Below are positions 43,611 through 52,467 of a DNA stretch of 64,000 bases, piece after piece. The position numbers were made by a program, and so were the translations under genes. Source of the DNA: Bacillota bacterium (GTDB lineage: Bacteria > Bacillota_G > Limnochordia > DTU010). The stretch covers positions 62,001 to 126,000 of the forward strand of contig JAAZLQ010000321.1 of NCBI GenBank assembly GCA_012799255.1, read 5' to 3'. The notes beneath the pieces were generated by a model. It made no database searches. It was not told the origin of the DNA and saw only the letters and a list, made by a program, of their open reading frames with translations. Numbering within the stretch: position 1 is the stretch's first letter; each line of letters starts with the position of its first letter.

Positions 43611-44100
43611 GTAAGTTTGGAACTAGGGTAACATTTTCGAGTTCCAAAAGCAAGCGTTTCAAGTTTAATCCACCACTGTACCCACCAAGGGAATTGGTTC
43701 CTAAAACTCTGTGGCAGGGGACAATTACACTTGCGGGATTGGCGCCCACTGCCTGACCAATAGCCCGATAAGCTTTGGTTCGCAGGCTATCGCCAATCTT
43801 TTTGTACGTAGTAAAGCTTCCATGGGGTATTTTTGCGATTTCGTCCCATACCCGTTTCTGAAACCCTGTTCCCGCTAAGTTGAGGGGCCAGTCGAACTCT
43901 AGCTTCTCACCGCGAAAGTAGCGGTCTAAGTCCAAAACGAGGTTTTCTGATAAGGGGGCAAGTTCACAGGAAATTTTGGGGAAGTGTTTGGAAAGGTGTT
44001 TTTGTCCTTCCTCTTCTCGAAATGTTGCGTAAACGAGCTGATCTTGGTAAAACCAAAGAAAAAACGGTCCAAGTGGTGACTTGTAGATTGATTGTTGCAC
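43603..44100 (-). CDS. ogt: O6-alkylguanine-DNA methyltransferase
   Basis: A 165-residue suicidal DNA-repair protein that moves alkyl groups from O6-guanine to its own cysteine. The active site is VIVPCHRVLG, the DNA-binding Arg-containing helix RTKAYRAIGQAVGANP precedes it, and GGYSGGLNLKRLLLELE follows. GTG 44100 is chosen because GGAGGGG lies six to seven bases upstream; the longer frame has no ribosome site. It overlaps the nucleotidase gene by eight bases and is divergent from the MATE gene. Confidence 0.95.
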   Translation of the reverse strand: MQQSIYKSPLGPFFLWFYQDQLVYATFREEEGQKHLSKHFPKISCELAPLSENLVLDLDRYFRGEKLEFDWPLNLAGTGFQKRVWDEIAKIPHGSFTTYKKIGDSLRTKAYRAIGQAVGANPASVIVPCHRVLGTNSLGGYSGGLNLKRLLLELENVTLVPNLRA

Positions 44101-44120
44101 AAAAAACCCCTCCAGCGGTA

Positions 44121-44172
44121 TATAATAGAAGATGCATAAAAATACTTCGATTCGGGAGGACTGAATCCTCCC
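44121..44172 (+). promoter_or_regulatory. -10 box and leader hairpin upstream of the MATE gene
   Basis: TATAAT at 44121-44126 is a perfect -10 hexamer without a good -35. A perfect hairpin GGGAGGA-CTGAA-TCCTCCC (44154-44172) lies in the short leader, 23 bases before the TTG start. No U-tract follows, so it is not a terminator; it may be an operator or a translation-control hairpin. Confidence 0.45.
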
Positions 44173-44195
44173 AGTATATGAAAGGGGAGAGCTCT

Positions 44196-45557
44196 TTGGG
44201 ATTAGAGTCACAGGTCTTGACCAAGGAAGTGGATTTCCGTAATAGAATCATGCGCTTAGCTTGGCCAGCCATCGTCGAGAACTTGTTGCACACTATGGTC
44301 GGTATTGTGGATACCGCCATGGTGGGGCGTTTAGGTGCAGCGTCTTTAGCAGCTGTAGGTTTGGGAAATCAAATCAATCAACTTGGTCTTACTGTTTTTT
44401 CTGCGTTGGCTACGGGAAGTACCGCGCTAGTTGCACGTCATATTGGTGCAGAGGAACCGGACAAGGCTAGTGATGTAGCTCGTCAGTCTTTAGTGCTAGG
44501 TCTCTTTGTATCAGGTACTGCCATGCTTATCTTGCTCTTGACTGCAAGGAACATCTTGGGGCTACTCTTCGGTGCTTCTGAAGCGGCTGTTCTTGATATG
44601 TCTACTGGCTATGTGCGCATTATTTCTTTAGCAATGGTTTTGAACTTTTTTTTGATTGTGATTAACGCAGTCTTAAGGGGAGCAGGGGACACTCGAACCC
44701 CTATGCAGATTACCGGTTTGGTAAATGTGATCAACGTTATAGTTAATGTCCTCTTTATTTATGGTTTGGGACCATTTCCGGCGTTAGGTGTTGCTGGCGC
44801 GGCCATTGGCACAGCGGTATCACAAGTTTGTGGAGGGCTAGTGGCTCTGAGCGTTTTGCTTAGGAATCCCGTTCTAAGAGTCCGTTTAACAGATTCGTTT
44901 AAGCCTGATGGCAAGATCATTCGGCGCATTACTAACATTGGTGTTCCAGCAGGGGTAGAGCAGGGTTTTATGCGGATTGGTCAATTATTTTATACCATGA
45001 TTATCTCGTCACTAGGTACAATCCCCTATGCGGCTCATCAAGTGGCATTAAATGCCGAGTCCCTTTCATTTATGCCCGGGGCAGGATTTGCCACCGCATC
45101 TACTACACTAGTGGGGCAAAACCTGGGCGCGAATCGTCCTGAGGATGCGGAAGTCGCCGGAAAACTTACTCGCAATATGGGTATGATTGTAATGTCTGCC
45201 ATGGGTGTGCTGTTTTTCCTTTTTCCCGCCCAAATCGTGGGGATTTTCTCTCAGGATCCAGAAGTTATTGCCTTAGCAACCGTTTGTCTGCGCTTAGTTG
45301 CTGTTGCCCAACCTGCATTAGCCATATGGATGATCTTAGCAGGTGGTCTGCGCGGAGCAGGTGACACCCGGGCGATCATGAAGTTCGTTGCCATATCATT
45401 CATGGTGGTCAGAGTGGGTTTAGCCTATTTGTTGGCTATTCATCTGAACTATGGTTTGATCGGTGCTTGGATTGCCATGGTAGTGGATCTTTTCTTGCGG
45501 GGTTTTCTAATTCAAGTTCGCTTTAATCGAGGTCAATGGAAATCAGTAAGAGTCTAA
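44196..45557 (+). CDS. MATE-family multidrug/Na+ efflux protein
   Basis: A 453-residue protein with 12 membrane helices in two six-helix halves. The start region reads MRLAWPAIVENLLHTMVGIVDTAMVGRLGAASLAAVGLGNQ in pieces, the MATE signature, and the second half repeats it (GVPAGVEQGFMRIGQ). It probably expels cationic compounds in exchange for Na+ or H+. TTG 44196 follows AAGGGGAG by six bases and gives the usual MATE length; longer in-frame starts overlap ogt. It is 22 bases upstream of the alcohol dehydrogenase gene and likely co-transcribed. Confidence 0.93.
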   Translation: MGLESQVLTKEVDFRNRIMRLAWPAIVENLLHTMVGIVDTAMVGRLGAASLAAVGLGNQINQLGLTVFSALATGSTALVARHIGAEEPDKASDVARQSLVLGLFVSGTAMLILLLTARNILGLLFGASEAAVLDMSTGYVRIISLAMVLNFFLIVINAVLRGAGDTRTPMQITGLVNVINVIVNVLFIYGLGPFPALGVAGAAIGTAVSQVCGGLVALSVLLRNPVLRVRLTDSFKPDGKIIRRITNIGVPAGVEQGFMRIGQLFYTMIISSLGTIPYAAHQVALNAESLSFMPGAGFATASTTLVGQNLGANRPEDAEVAGKLTRNMGMIVMSAMGVLFFLFPAQIVGIFSQDPEVIALATVCLRLVAVAQPALAIWMILAGGLRGAGDTRAIMKFVAISFMVVRVGLAYLLAIHLNYGLIGAWIAMVVDLFLRGFLIQVRFNRGQWKSVRV

Positions 45558-45579
45558 GATAAGAAAGGAGTGCGTTAGT

Positions 45580-46680
45580 GTGCAGAACTTTAGCTTCTTT
45601 ATGCCTACTAAAATGGTCTTTGGACAAGGTGTCGTCAAGCAGGCGGGAAAGAGTCTAGCTTTAGGGAAAAAAGCTCTCATTGTAACCGGAGAGTCATCAG
45701 CCCGTCTTAGTGGTGCGTTAGATGATGTCCTGGCAGTGTTACCTGGTGAGTATGTCATTTTCGACCAGGTGGAAAATAACCCCACACTAGACACTGTGGC
45801 TAAGGGCGGTCAATTGGCTCGGTCAGAGAGGTGCGATTACGTGATCGCCATTGGCGGTGGCTCTCCCTTGGATGCTGCCAAAGTGATGGCCGTGCTAGCA
45901 GTGAACGAAAAGGAACCACTGGAGCTCTATGAATCTGGCTGGGAGAGGGAAGCTCTGCCTCTAGTCGCCATACCCACAACTGCTGGAACCGGCAGTGAAG
46001 TGACCCAGTATGCGGTTTTGACATTGGAAGAAGCGCAAACGAAGAAGAGTGTAGGTGGTCCTGACTTGTTCCCGCGGGTAGCGTACTTGGATCCCACTTA
46101 TACTGAAAGTCTATCTGTGCAAATAACTAATGATACTGCAGTTGATGCGTTAAGCCATTTGGTAGAGGGGTTTTTATCTAGGAGAGCAACGTCTGCCAGT
46201 GATTTTGTAGCCCTACAAGGTATCGCGATTTGGGGTACTGCCATTTCTGCACTGCGGAAAGGCGAGATCCCCCTGGAAACCCGGGAAGCCCTGCTCTTGG
46301 CTTCCAGTTTGGGTGGAATCACCATTGCCCAAACGGGCACAACCCTAGTACATGCTTTAGGCTATCCCTTAACGTTTTTCCATGACCTACCCCATGGACG
46401 AGCTAATGGCTTATTGATGAAGTCCTATCTGGAGTATATATCCAAAGTTGCCCCTGATCGGGTGGAAACAGTCTTGGAACTGTTAGATCTTCCCTCGATT
46501 GAAGCCTTTGGTGAGCTGATGGACGATCTGTTTGCTGATTATGTTGGAAAACTACATGTACCAGCTGAGCGAATCAAGTTCTATGCTGAACGTGCTATGC
46601 AAACCAATAATATTGCCAACTCCCTCGGTAATCCTTCTGTTGAGGAATTAACCAAAATCTTGGAGGCCAATATACTGTAG
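45580..46680 (+). CDS. Iron-containing alcohol dehydrogenase
   Basis: A 366-residue cytoplasmic NAD(P)-dependent dehydrogenase. The nucleotide-binding GGGSPLDAAKVMAVL (about 87-101) and PTTAGTGSEVT are present. The metal ligands are Asp and His in NDTAVDALSHLVEG, His in LVHALGYPL and His in DLPHGRANG. It reduces aldehydes or oxidises alcohols, plausibly as an electron sink during fermentation. GTG 45580 follows AAAGGAGTG; a GTG two bases upstream is out of frame. The adjacent transporter is the MATE protein. Confidence 0.94.
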   Translation: MQNFSFFMPTKMVFGQGVVKQAGKSLALGKKALIVTGESSARLSGALDDVLAVLPGEYVIFDQVENNPTLDTVAKGGQLARSERCDYVIAIGGGSPLDAAKVMAVLAVNEKEPLELYESGWEREALPLVAIPTTAGTGSEVTQYAVLTLEEAQTKKSVGGPDLFPRVAYLDPTYTESLSVQITNDTAVDALSHLVEGFLSRRATSASDFVALQGIAIWGTAISALRKGEIPLETREALLLASSLGGITIAQTGTTLVHALGYPLTFFHDLPHGRANGLLMKSYLEYISKVAPDRVETVLELLDLPSIEAFGELMDDLFADYVGKLHVPAERIKFYAERAMQTNNIANSLGNPSVEELTKILEANIL

Positions 46681-46688
46681 GGTAAAGC

Positions 46689-46726
46689 AAATCCCCATCC
46701 TGGGTTACTATCCAGGACGGGGATTT
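46689..46726. terminator. Hairpin between convergent dehydrogenase and peptidase genes
   Basis: AAATCCCCATCCTGG and CCAGGACGGGGATTT pair with one mismatch around an 8-base loop. No U-tract follows on either strand, but its place between convergent genes suggests a barrier. Confidence 0.6.
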
Positions 46727-46734
46727 CAGCCGTT

Positions 46735-47847
46735 CTAACTTTCCTTGATGATTGTCAATACAAGTTGTGCTGCAGCATTCAACTGGTCTACAGGTATTGC
46801 TTCTGATGTCGTATGAACATCAGTGTATCCCATACCCAAAACGACTGAAGGGATTCCGTAGCCATTTATTATGTTGGCATCGCTTCCGCCGCCGGTACTC
46901 TCAAGACGAGGTTCAAGCCCCATGGCTTTGGCAGCCTTGGTGGCTAGTTCCACTACATAATCCTCTGGAGTTAAAGCGAAGGCACTATAACTATGATCAA
47001 CCGTTATATCAGCTTTGGCGCCAAGTTCAGCGCAGGTGGTGTTGATCACTTCCACCATATGTTTGACCTGTTGTTCCAGTTTGTCGTTGTTTAAAGAGCG
47101 TGCTTCACCTTTGAAATCTACTCGGTCTGGAACAATGTTGGTAGCAACTCCACCTTGAATGACCCCAATATTTGCTGTAGTTTCTGAATCAATTCTACCC
47201 AGCTTCATTTTTGTAAAGGCTTGGGAGGCTACTAGGATGGCACTAAGACCATTTTCTGGGGCAACTCCAGCATGAGCAGCTTTTCCGTGAATGGTTGCCT
47301 TTATGCTTTTTTGGGCTGGAGCTTGCACCACTATGGTTCCAACTGGACCGCCAGCATCTAGAAAATAGCCGGCTTTGGCTTCTAGTTTTGAGGGATCTAG
47401 GGACTTGGCACCATAAAGTCCACCCTCCTCTGCTACTGTAAAGAGGATTTCAATCCGACCATGGGGAATTTGTTGTTCCCGGACTACTCGGATCGCTTCT
47501 AGAATAGCGGCAATTCCTGCCACATCATCGGCTGCTAAGATGGTGGTACCATCACTGGTGATTGTCCCGTCCTTGACCTGGGGTTTAATGCCTCGGCCTG
47601 GCTCCACCCGATCCATGTGGGCACAGAAAAGTAGGGCGGGGGCATCCTTTTGCCCTTCCAGGACAGCTATGATGTTGCCAGCGTTTCCTCCGATTTTGCT
47701 ACCGGCATCATCCTCAGTGACCTGCATTCCAAGTTCTTTTAGCTTGGGGATGAGTGCATCGGCAATCAGCCGTTCATCTTTCGGTGCACTGTCGATCTGA
47801 ATTAGTTCTAAGAATTCATCTAGTAAACGTTGTTGATTTATATCCAT
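46735..47847 (-). CDS. M20-family peptidase (PepT-like)
   Basis: A 370-residue zinc peptidase resembling the PepT-like group of the M20/M42 clan. The metal-site residues are in CAHMDRVEPG, LAADDVAGIAAIL, VAEEGGLYGAK (catalytic Glu and ligand) and DVHTTSEAIP. A dimerisation or lid domain lies between about residues 180 and 290. ATG 47847 follows AGGAGG by eight bases; the longer frame to 47904 has no ribosome site. Its leader diverges from the threonine/serine exporter gene, fitting peptide breakdown and amino-acid overflow. Confidence 0.92.
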   Translation of the reverse strand: MDINQQRLLDEFLELIQIDSAPKDERLIADALIPKLKELGMQVTEDDAGSKIGGNAGNIIAVLEGQKDAPALLFCAHMDRVEPGRGIKPQVKDGTITSDGTTILAADDVAGIAAILEAIRVVREQQIPHGRIEILFTVAEEGGLYGAKSLDPSKLEAKAGYFLDAGGPVGTIVVQAPAQKSIKATIHGKAAHAGVAPENGLSAILVASQAFTKMKLGRIDSETTANIGVIQGGVATNIVPDRVDFKGEARSLNNDKLEQQVKHMVEVINTTCAELGAKADITVDHSYSAFALTPEDYVVELATKAAKAMGLEPRLESTGGGSDANIINGYGIPSVVLGMGYTDVHTTSEAIPVDQLNAAAQLVLTIIKES

Positions 47848-47925
47848 ACAATCAACCTCCTCATAAGTCAGGTTTTTCAACATGGTTGTAATATTTCCTG
47901 CCATTCAAGTGTTATGTGAAATGGG

Positions 47926-48672
47926 ATGATTAAATTGGAGCATTTGGTGGGTTTAGTTTTGCTTGCAGGTGAGCTTTTGCTGACCTGCGGAGCTGAAATG
48001 TATAGAGTTGAAGAAACGATCGAGAGGATGGGCATGGCTGCCGGTTTTGTGCAGGTAGAGGGATTTGCCACGCCAACCGGTCTCTTTATCTCTTTGCATG
48101 CTCCTAATGGAAAGGTATACACCAGGGTCAGGCGTATTCGACATACCCACAATAACTTAGCTACCATTTCCGCTGTGAATGCATTAAGTCGCTCCTTTTC
48201 GTCAGGGCAGATGACAGTAGAGCAGGTCCAAAATGAGCTAGAACGCTTGCAGAAACAAGGAGCACCTGATAGTTTTAAACGTCAGCTCATCGGCGGGGGC
48301 GGTGCCTTGGCCTTTGCCATGATGAGTGGTGGCAGTTTGCTAGAAGGTATCATTGCCGGAGTAGTTGGTACTATTGTGCTCATGGTGCTCTCTAAGCTAG
48401 AAGGTCATTTCCCAGAAGTATTGCAGGCAGCCATTGGTTCAGTGGTTGCAGCAGGTTTGGTCTCGTTGGTTTCTCGTTATTTGGATTTTCATACGAATGT
48501 CACAATCCTGGGCTCGGTAATGGTTATGGCCCCTGGTGTGGTCATGACTACGGCGATTAGGGACCTCTTAGGTGGCGAGCTGCTTTCAGGATTAAGCCGG
48601 AGCGGAGAAGCCCTTGCTATCTCGGTCGCAATTGCAACAGGCGTCGCAGTTGTGTTAAGCTTGGGGGGGTAG
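47926..48672 (+). CDS. thrE: ThrE-family amino-acid exporter, N-terminal subunit
   Basis: A 248-residue membrane protein of the ThrE N-terminal type (PF06738-like): a soluble start with GAEMYRVEETIERMGMAAGF, then VRRIRHTHNNLATISAVNALSR, then five membrane helices. It forms a two-gene exporter of threonine and serine with the next gene, five bases downstream. ATG 47926 has only a weak ribosome site (AATGGG); TTG 47935 or 47944 are less natural. Confidence 0.9.
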   Translation: MIKLEHLVGLVLLAGELLLTCGAEMYRVEETIERMGMAAGFVQVEGFATPTGLFISLHAPNGKVYTRVRRIRHTHNNLATISAVNALSRSFSSGQMTVEQVQNELERLQKQGAPDSFKRQLIGGGGALAFAMMSGGSLLEGIIAGVVGTIVLMVLSKLEGHFPEVLQAAIGSVVAAGLVSLVSRYLDFHTNVTILGSVMVMAPGVVMTTAIRDLLGGELLSGLSRSGEALAISVAIATGVAVVLSLGG

Positions 48673-48677
48673 AATAC

Positions 48678-49109
48678 ATGGTGACACAGTTTTTTGTTGG
48701 CGGCCTTGCAGCCATAACTTTTGGATACATCTTCCGTGTTCCAGCCAGCCAGCGTTTACGGTGTGGCTTGGTGGGTGGCTTGGGCTGGATTATTTTTTTG
48801 GCTACCCGAGACAGTTGGGGCGAGATTGCCGGTATGTTTGTGGCGGCCACTTGTGTGGCTGTTTTAAGTGAACTTTTGGCCCGGAGGCATCACCAACCGG
48901 TTGTTGTCTTCTTAACCCCCGGAGTTATCCCACTGGTGCCAGGGGGCAAAGCGTATTTAACCATGTTAAGCTTTCTGCAAAACGACTATGCCGAAGGCGT
49001 GGTCTTGTTCATGACAACATTATTCTTGGCTGGTGCGGTAGCTGCCGGAATTATTCTTACTAGCTCGATTTTCCGGATTTACTCGCGAGCCAGGCATACG
49101 GGGAGGTAA
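48678..49109 (+). CDS. thrE: ThrE-family amino-acid exporter, C-terminal subunit
   Basis: A 143-residue protein with four membrane helices, of the ThrE_2 group: RVPASQRLRCGLVGGLGW, then ELLARRHHQPVVVFLTPGVIPLVPG. The PG-x-x-PLVPG motif is characteristic. It completes the split exporter begun at 47926. Start ATG 48678; the gap to the TGS-kinase gene is four bases. Confidence 0.9.
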   Translation: MVTQFFVGGLAAITFGYIFRVPASQRLRCGLVGGLGWIIFLATRDSWGEIAGMFVAATCVAVLSELLARRHHQPVVVFLTPGVIPLVPGGKAYLTMLSFLQNDYAEGVVLFMTTLFLAGAVAAGIILTSSIFRIYSRARHTGR

Positions 49110-49113
49110 TTTT

Positions 49114-50769
49114 GTGGCAGTACAGCAAGTTCTAGTTACGGTGGAAAACAGGGAGTTTCAGGTTCCTGTAGGAACTACGGTCGGTGAAGTGGCTAATCTA
49201 GTTCCCGAAAGTAAGGGGGCTGTGGTGGCCCGTGTGAACAATGATGTTTTCGGATTCCAATTTCCCCTCATGGAGGATTGCCAGCTCAAGTTTTTGCACA
49301 CTGATTCTGAAGACGGAATGCGTGCTTATCGAGCTAGTTTGGTTTTCCTCTTTGTACGCGCTGCTTTAGAGGTAATTCCAAACTGTACGGTGCACATCAA
49401 ACACTCCTTAGCTAATGGTCTGTATGGTGAGTTTGAACACACTCAACCGGTGATTGAAAAAGACATTCGGGCTATCGAAGAGCGTATGCGTGCCCTCGTG
49501 GAAGAAGATTTACCTTTTACTAGGTATATTGTTTCCATGGAAGAGGCAAAGAAAGTCTATGAAGAGCAGGGATTCGATGATAAGGTTCGGTTGCTTGAGC
49601 AAAACCCAACTGATGAAGTTGTGCTCTATAGCTGTGGTTGGTTCCATGATTCTTTACGCACGATTTTAGTGCCAAGCACTGGTTATCTAAAACATTTTAA
49701 ACTACGCTATTATCTGCCTGGCTTTATTTTAGAATATCCCCGGCGGGCCCATCCAACTGAGATACGCGAGTATGTGGAACAGGGGAAACTTTTTAACGAG
49801 TTTTTCAAGGCAGGTCGTTGGCAAGAGAATATTTCTATTCCTGATGTTCCTTCTCTCAATGACTGTATCAGAAGGGGAGGATTCGGCGATTTAGTGCGCA
49901 TTTCAGAAGCTTATCACGAAAATCAAATCCGCGACATTGCACAACAGATCTCCAAAGAGAGGGATCGTTTACGGATTATCCTCATCGCCGGACCATCCAG
50001 CTCTGGCAAGACTACCTTTGCCCATCGCCTCACCGTCCAGTTGAGGGTTGCAGGTTTGTGGCCAGTGGCTATAGGGTTAGATGACTATTTTGTGGATAGG
50101 CATTTAACGCCGCTGGATGAAGATGGCAATGCTGATTTTGAAGCGCTTGAAGCGATTGACATTGATTTGTTTAATGAACATCTCACCCAACTGATTCAAG
50201 GGGAGGAAGTACACATTCCCACCTTCCATTTTCCAACCGGAACCAGGCAATGGAACGGTACAAAGCTCAGAGTTAGACCGGATCAGCCCATTATCATTGA
50301 GGGAATCCATGGACTAAACGATAAGCTGACCGCTTCTATTCCTAAGGGCCGCAAGTTTAAGATCTACGTTTCGGCCTTAACCAATCTCAACTTAGATAAT
50401 CACACGAGGATTTCCACTAGGGACGTGCGATTACTACGCCGGATGATTCGTGACAATCAATTCCGTGGCCACGATGCCAGAGCTACTATTGATCGTTGGT
50501 CTTCGGTGAGTAGAGGCGAACATCGCCACATTTTCCCCTTCCAAGAGAGTGCGGATGTGATGTTCAATTCTACCCTGGTCTATGAGTTGGCAGTGTTAAA
50601 ACCTTTGGCTAAAGAACTTTTGGAAGATATTACGCCGGCAGATCCCCAATACTCTGAGGCCAGACGTATGCTGCGCTTCTTAGATCATTTTGTGGAGGTA
50701 GAGGATTGGTCCGAAATACCTTGTAACTCAATATTGCAGGAATTCATTGGGGGATCCTGTTTCTTTTAA
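49114..50769 (+). CDS. TGS-SAD-uridine kinase fusion protein
   Basis: A 551-residue cytoplasmic protein. It has an N-terminal TGS domain (1-65, VPVGTTVGEVANLVPE), a threonyl-tRNA-synthetase-like second domain (about 66-230, with HIKHSLANGLYGEFE) and a C-terminal uridine-kinase fold. The P-loop reads GPSSSGKTTFA (293-303), followed by GLDDYFVDR, PTFHF and IIIEGIHGLN. The fusion is conserved in many Bacillota and Thermotogae, but the substrate has been disputed. GTG 49114 follows GGGGAGG. It shares a transcript with the exporter genes. Confidence 0.93.
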   Translation: MAVQQVLVTVENREFQVPVGTTVGEVANLVPESKGAVVARVNNDVFGFQFPLMEDCQLKFLHTDSEDGMRAYRASLVFLFVRAALEVIPNCTVHIKHSLANGLYGEFEHTQPVIEKDIRAIEERMRALVEEDLPFTRYIVSMEEAKKVYEEQGFDDKVRLLEQNPTDEVVLYSCGWFHDSLRTILVPSTGYLKHFKLRYYLPGFILEYPRRAHPTEIREYVEQGKLFNEFFKAGRWQENISIPDVPSLNDCIRRGGFGDLVRISEAYHENQIRDIAQQISKERDRLRIILIAGPSSSGKTTFAHRLTVQLRVAGLWPVAIGLDDYFVDRHLTPLDEDGNADFEALEAIDIDLFNEHLTQLIQGEEVHIPTFHFPTGTRQWNGTKLRVRPDQPIIIEGIHGLNDKLTASIPKGRKFKIYVSALTNLNLDNHTRISTRDVRLLRRMIRDNQFRGHDARATIDRWSSVSRGEHRHIFPFQESADVMFNSTLVYELAVLKPLAKELLEDITPADPQYSEARRMLRFLDHFVEVEDWSEIPCNSILQEFIGGSCFF

Positions 50770-50781
50770 TGGAGGTAGTTT

Positions 50782-52467
50782 ATGAAGATTGTGTTGGTGG
50801 CAGTTAATGCCACTTACAGTCATTCAAGTTTAGCATTACGCTACTTGAAGCATTATTGTCAGCCCCACTTTGCCAATCTGGAAACGGTAGAGTTTAATAT
50901 TAACCAAAACCCTGATACCATGTTGGCTGAGTTGGCATTGAAACAACCCGATGTAATAGGTTTTTCCTGTTATATCTGGAACATTGAGCTCATTTTGCCC
51001 TTACTCAGTAACTTGCGGAAGGTTTGCCCTAGGACCACAATTATCCTGGGTGGCCCCGAGGTGTCTTTTGATACCGAACATTGGTTGACAAACTATGAAG
51101 CTATTGACTATCTAATAGCAGGGGAGGGCGAAGAAGCTCTCCTGAGCTTTTTACAGGCTCTGAAACGGGGCGGGGGCATGCTAGAGGATGAGAGCCTCAG
51201 GGCCATTCCTGGCCTTGTTTATCGCGGGGAGACTGGAGAGATAGTAGCCAACCCCCAAGTGCCACTGGACTTGGCCACTCTTCCGCCCATTTACACTGGT
51301 GATTTGAGCGAGTTGGAAAACAAGATTGTTTACTACGAAACTACTAGGGGTTGTCCCTACAAATGTGCTTATTGTCTCTCCTCGGTGATGGGACGGGTGC
51401 GAAAGTTCCCTGAGAAGCGATCCAAGGAAGAGTTGGCTAAACTGGCTCAAGCAGGGGTGCAGCAGGTCCGATTTGTTGATCGGACATTCAATTACGATGC
51501 CCAGCGAGCGTATGAGTTGCTTAAGTTTATGATTGATTTGGATACTACTACCCGTTTTCAATTGGAAGTGAGTGGAGATATTCTAACCGAGCCCATTCTA
51601 GAGTTGTTGCAGACAGCTCCAGAAAACCGTTTTCAGTTTGAAATCGGAGTACAGTCCACACATCTTGCCACGTTAGAGGCTGTTTCCCGCCGTACTGATT
51701 TAGATAAGCTGGCGGAAGTTGTACGCTTCCTAAAGGAAAAAACTACGGTGCGGGTACTCTTGGATTTGATTGCCGGTTTGCCTGAAGAGGGTTTTTGGCG
51801 CTTTGGTGAATCCTTTGATTATGTGTATAACCTCAAACCGGATCGCATTCACCTAGGTTTTTTGAAACTGCTGAGAGGTTCTCGCTTAAGGCAGGTGGCG
51901 GCTGATTTTGGTTGTGCTTATACCGAACGAGCTCCCTATGAAGTACTGTATACCAAGGATCTTTCTTTTGCCGAAATCCAGCGTTTGAAGACTATTGAGG
52001 ATTTGGTGGAAAAGTATGCGCTTCCACGTTTCGAAAAGTCCCTTGCGTACCTGCTCAGGGAGGGACGTTCACCCTTTGCGTTTTTTAACAAGTTTGCAGA
52101 AAAGTGGGAAGCAGCCAATTACCACTGGCTGAACCATTCATTGGTGGGCCGTTATCGAATTCTCTGGGAGTTCTTTGGCTCGGACAACCCAGACTTGCTC
52201 CCTTGGCTTACCTTTGATTTCCGCAGGTCGGAGTCTAGGCAAGTGACTCCAGAGTGGATGGGGGGACGGAGTGACCGCAGTTTGGAGAATGAGTTAATCC
52301 AATCTGGCGTGATTGTTGAGCTATTGCCTGAGCTAGCCTCCTTTGGACCGCGGGAAATTGGGCGTATGATCGCTGTGGAAGAGTTGCACTTTAAAGAAGG
52401 AACCCAGAAAATTCTCTTCTATTATCCCTCTACGGAAGAAAAGACGCGGACTTTGCGGTTAGGGTAA
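50782..52467 (+). CDS. B12-binding-domain radical SAM protein (DUF4080 type)
   Basis: A 561-residue enzyme. An N-terminal B12-binding Rossmann domain (about 1-140, VNATYSHSSLALRYLK and GPEVSFD) precedes the radical SAM core with the cluster motif GCPYKCAYC (Cys191, Cys195, Cys198). The DUF4080 C-terminus runs from about residue 370. Such proteins are related to methylthiotransferase-like and Mg-protoporphyrin cyclase-like families; the reaction is unknown. ATG 50782 follows GGAGGTAG. Its end overlaps the opposing gene by 46 bases. Confidence 0.93.
   Translation: MKIVLVAVNATYSHSSLALRYLKHYCQPHFANLETVEFNINQNPDTMLAELALKQPDVIGFSCYIWNIELILPLLSNLRKVCPRTTIILGGPEVSFDTEHWLTNYEAIDYLIAGEGEEALLSFLQALKRGGGMLEDESLRAIPGLVYRGETGEIVANPQVPLDLATLPPIYTGDLSELENKIVYYETTRGCPYKCAYCLSSVMGRVRKFPEKRSKEELAKLAQAGVQQVRFVDRTFNYDAQRAYELLKFMIDLDTTTRFQLEVSGDILTEPILELLQTAPENRFQFEIGVQSTHLATLEAVSRRTDLDKLAEVVRFLKEKTTVRVLLDLIAGLPEEGFWRFGESFDYVYNLKPDRIHLGFLKLLRGSRLRQVAADFGCAYTERAPYEVLYTKDLSFAEIQRLKTIEDLVEKYALPRFEKSLAYLLREGRSPFAFFNKFAEKWEAANYHWLNHSLVGRYRILWEFFGSDNPDLLPWLTFDFRRSESRQVTPEWMGGRSDRSLENELIQSGVIVELLPELASFGPREIGRMIAVEELHFKEGTQKILFYYPSTEEKTRTLRLG

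Noticed and set aside
44121..44172. Guanidine-type or preQ1 riboswitch before the MATE gene
   Set aside because: Only one clean hairpin is present and its loop (CTGAA) lacks the ACGR loop of mini-ykkC elements; no known riboswitch consensus fits.
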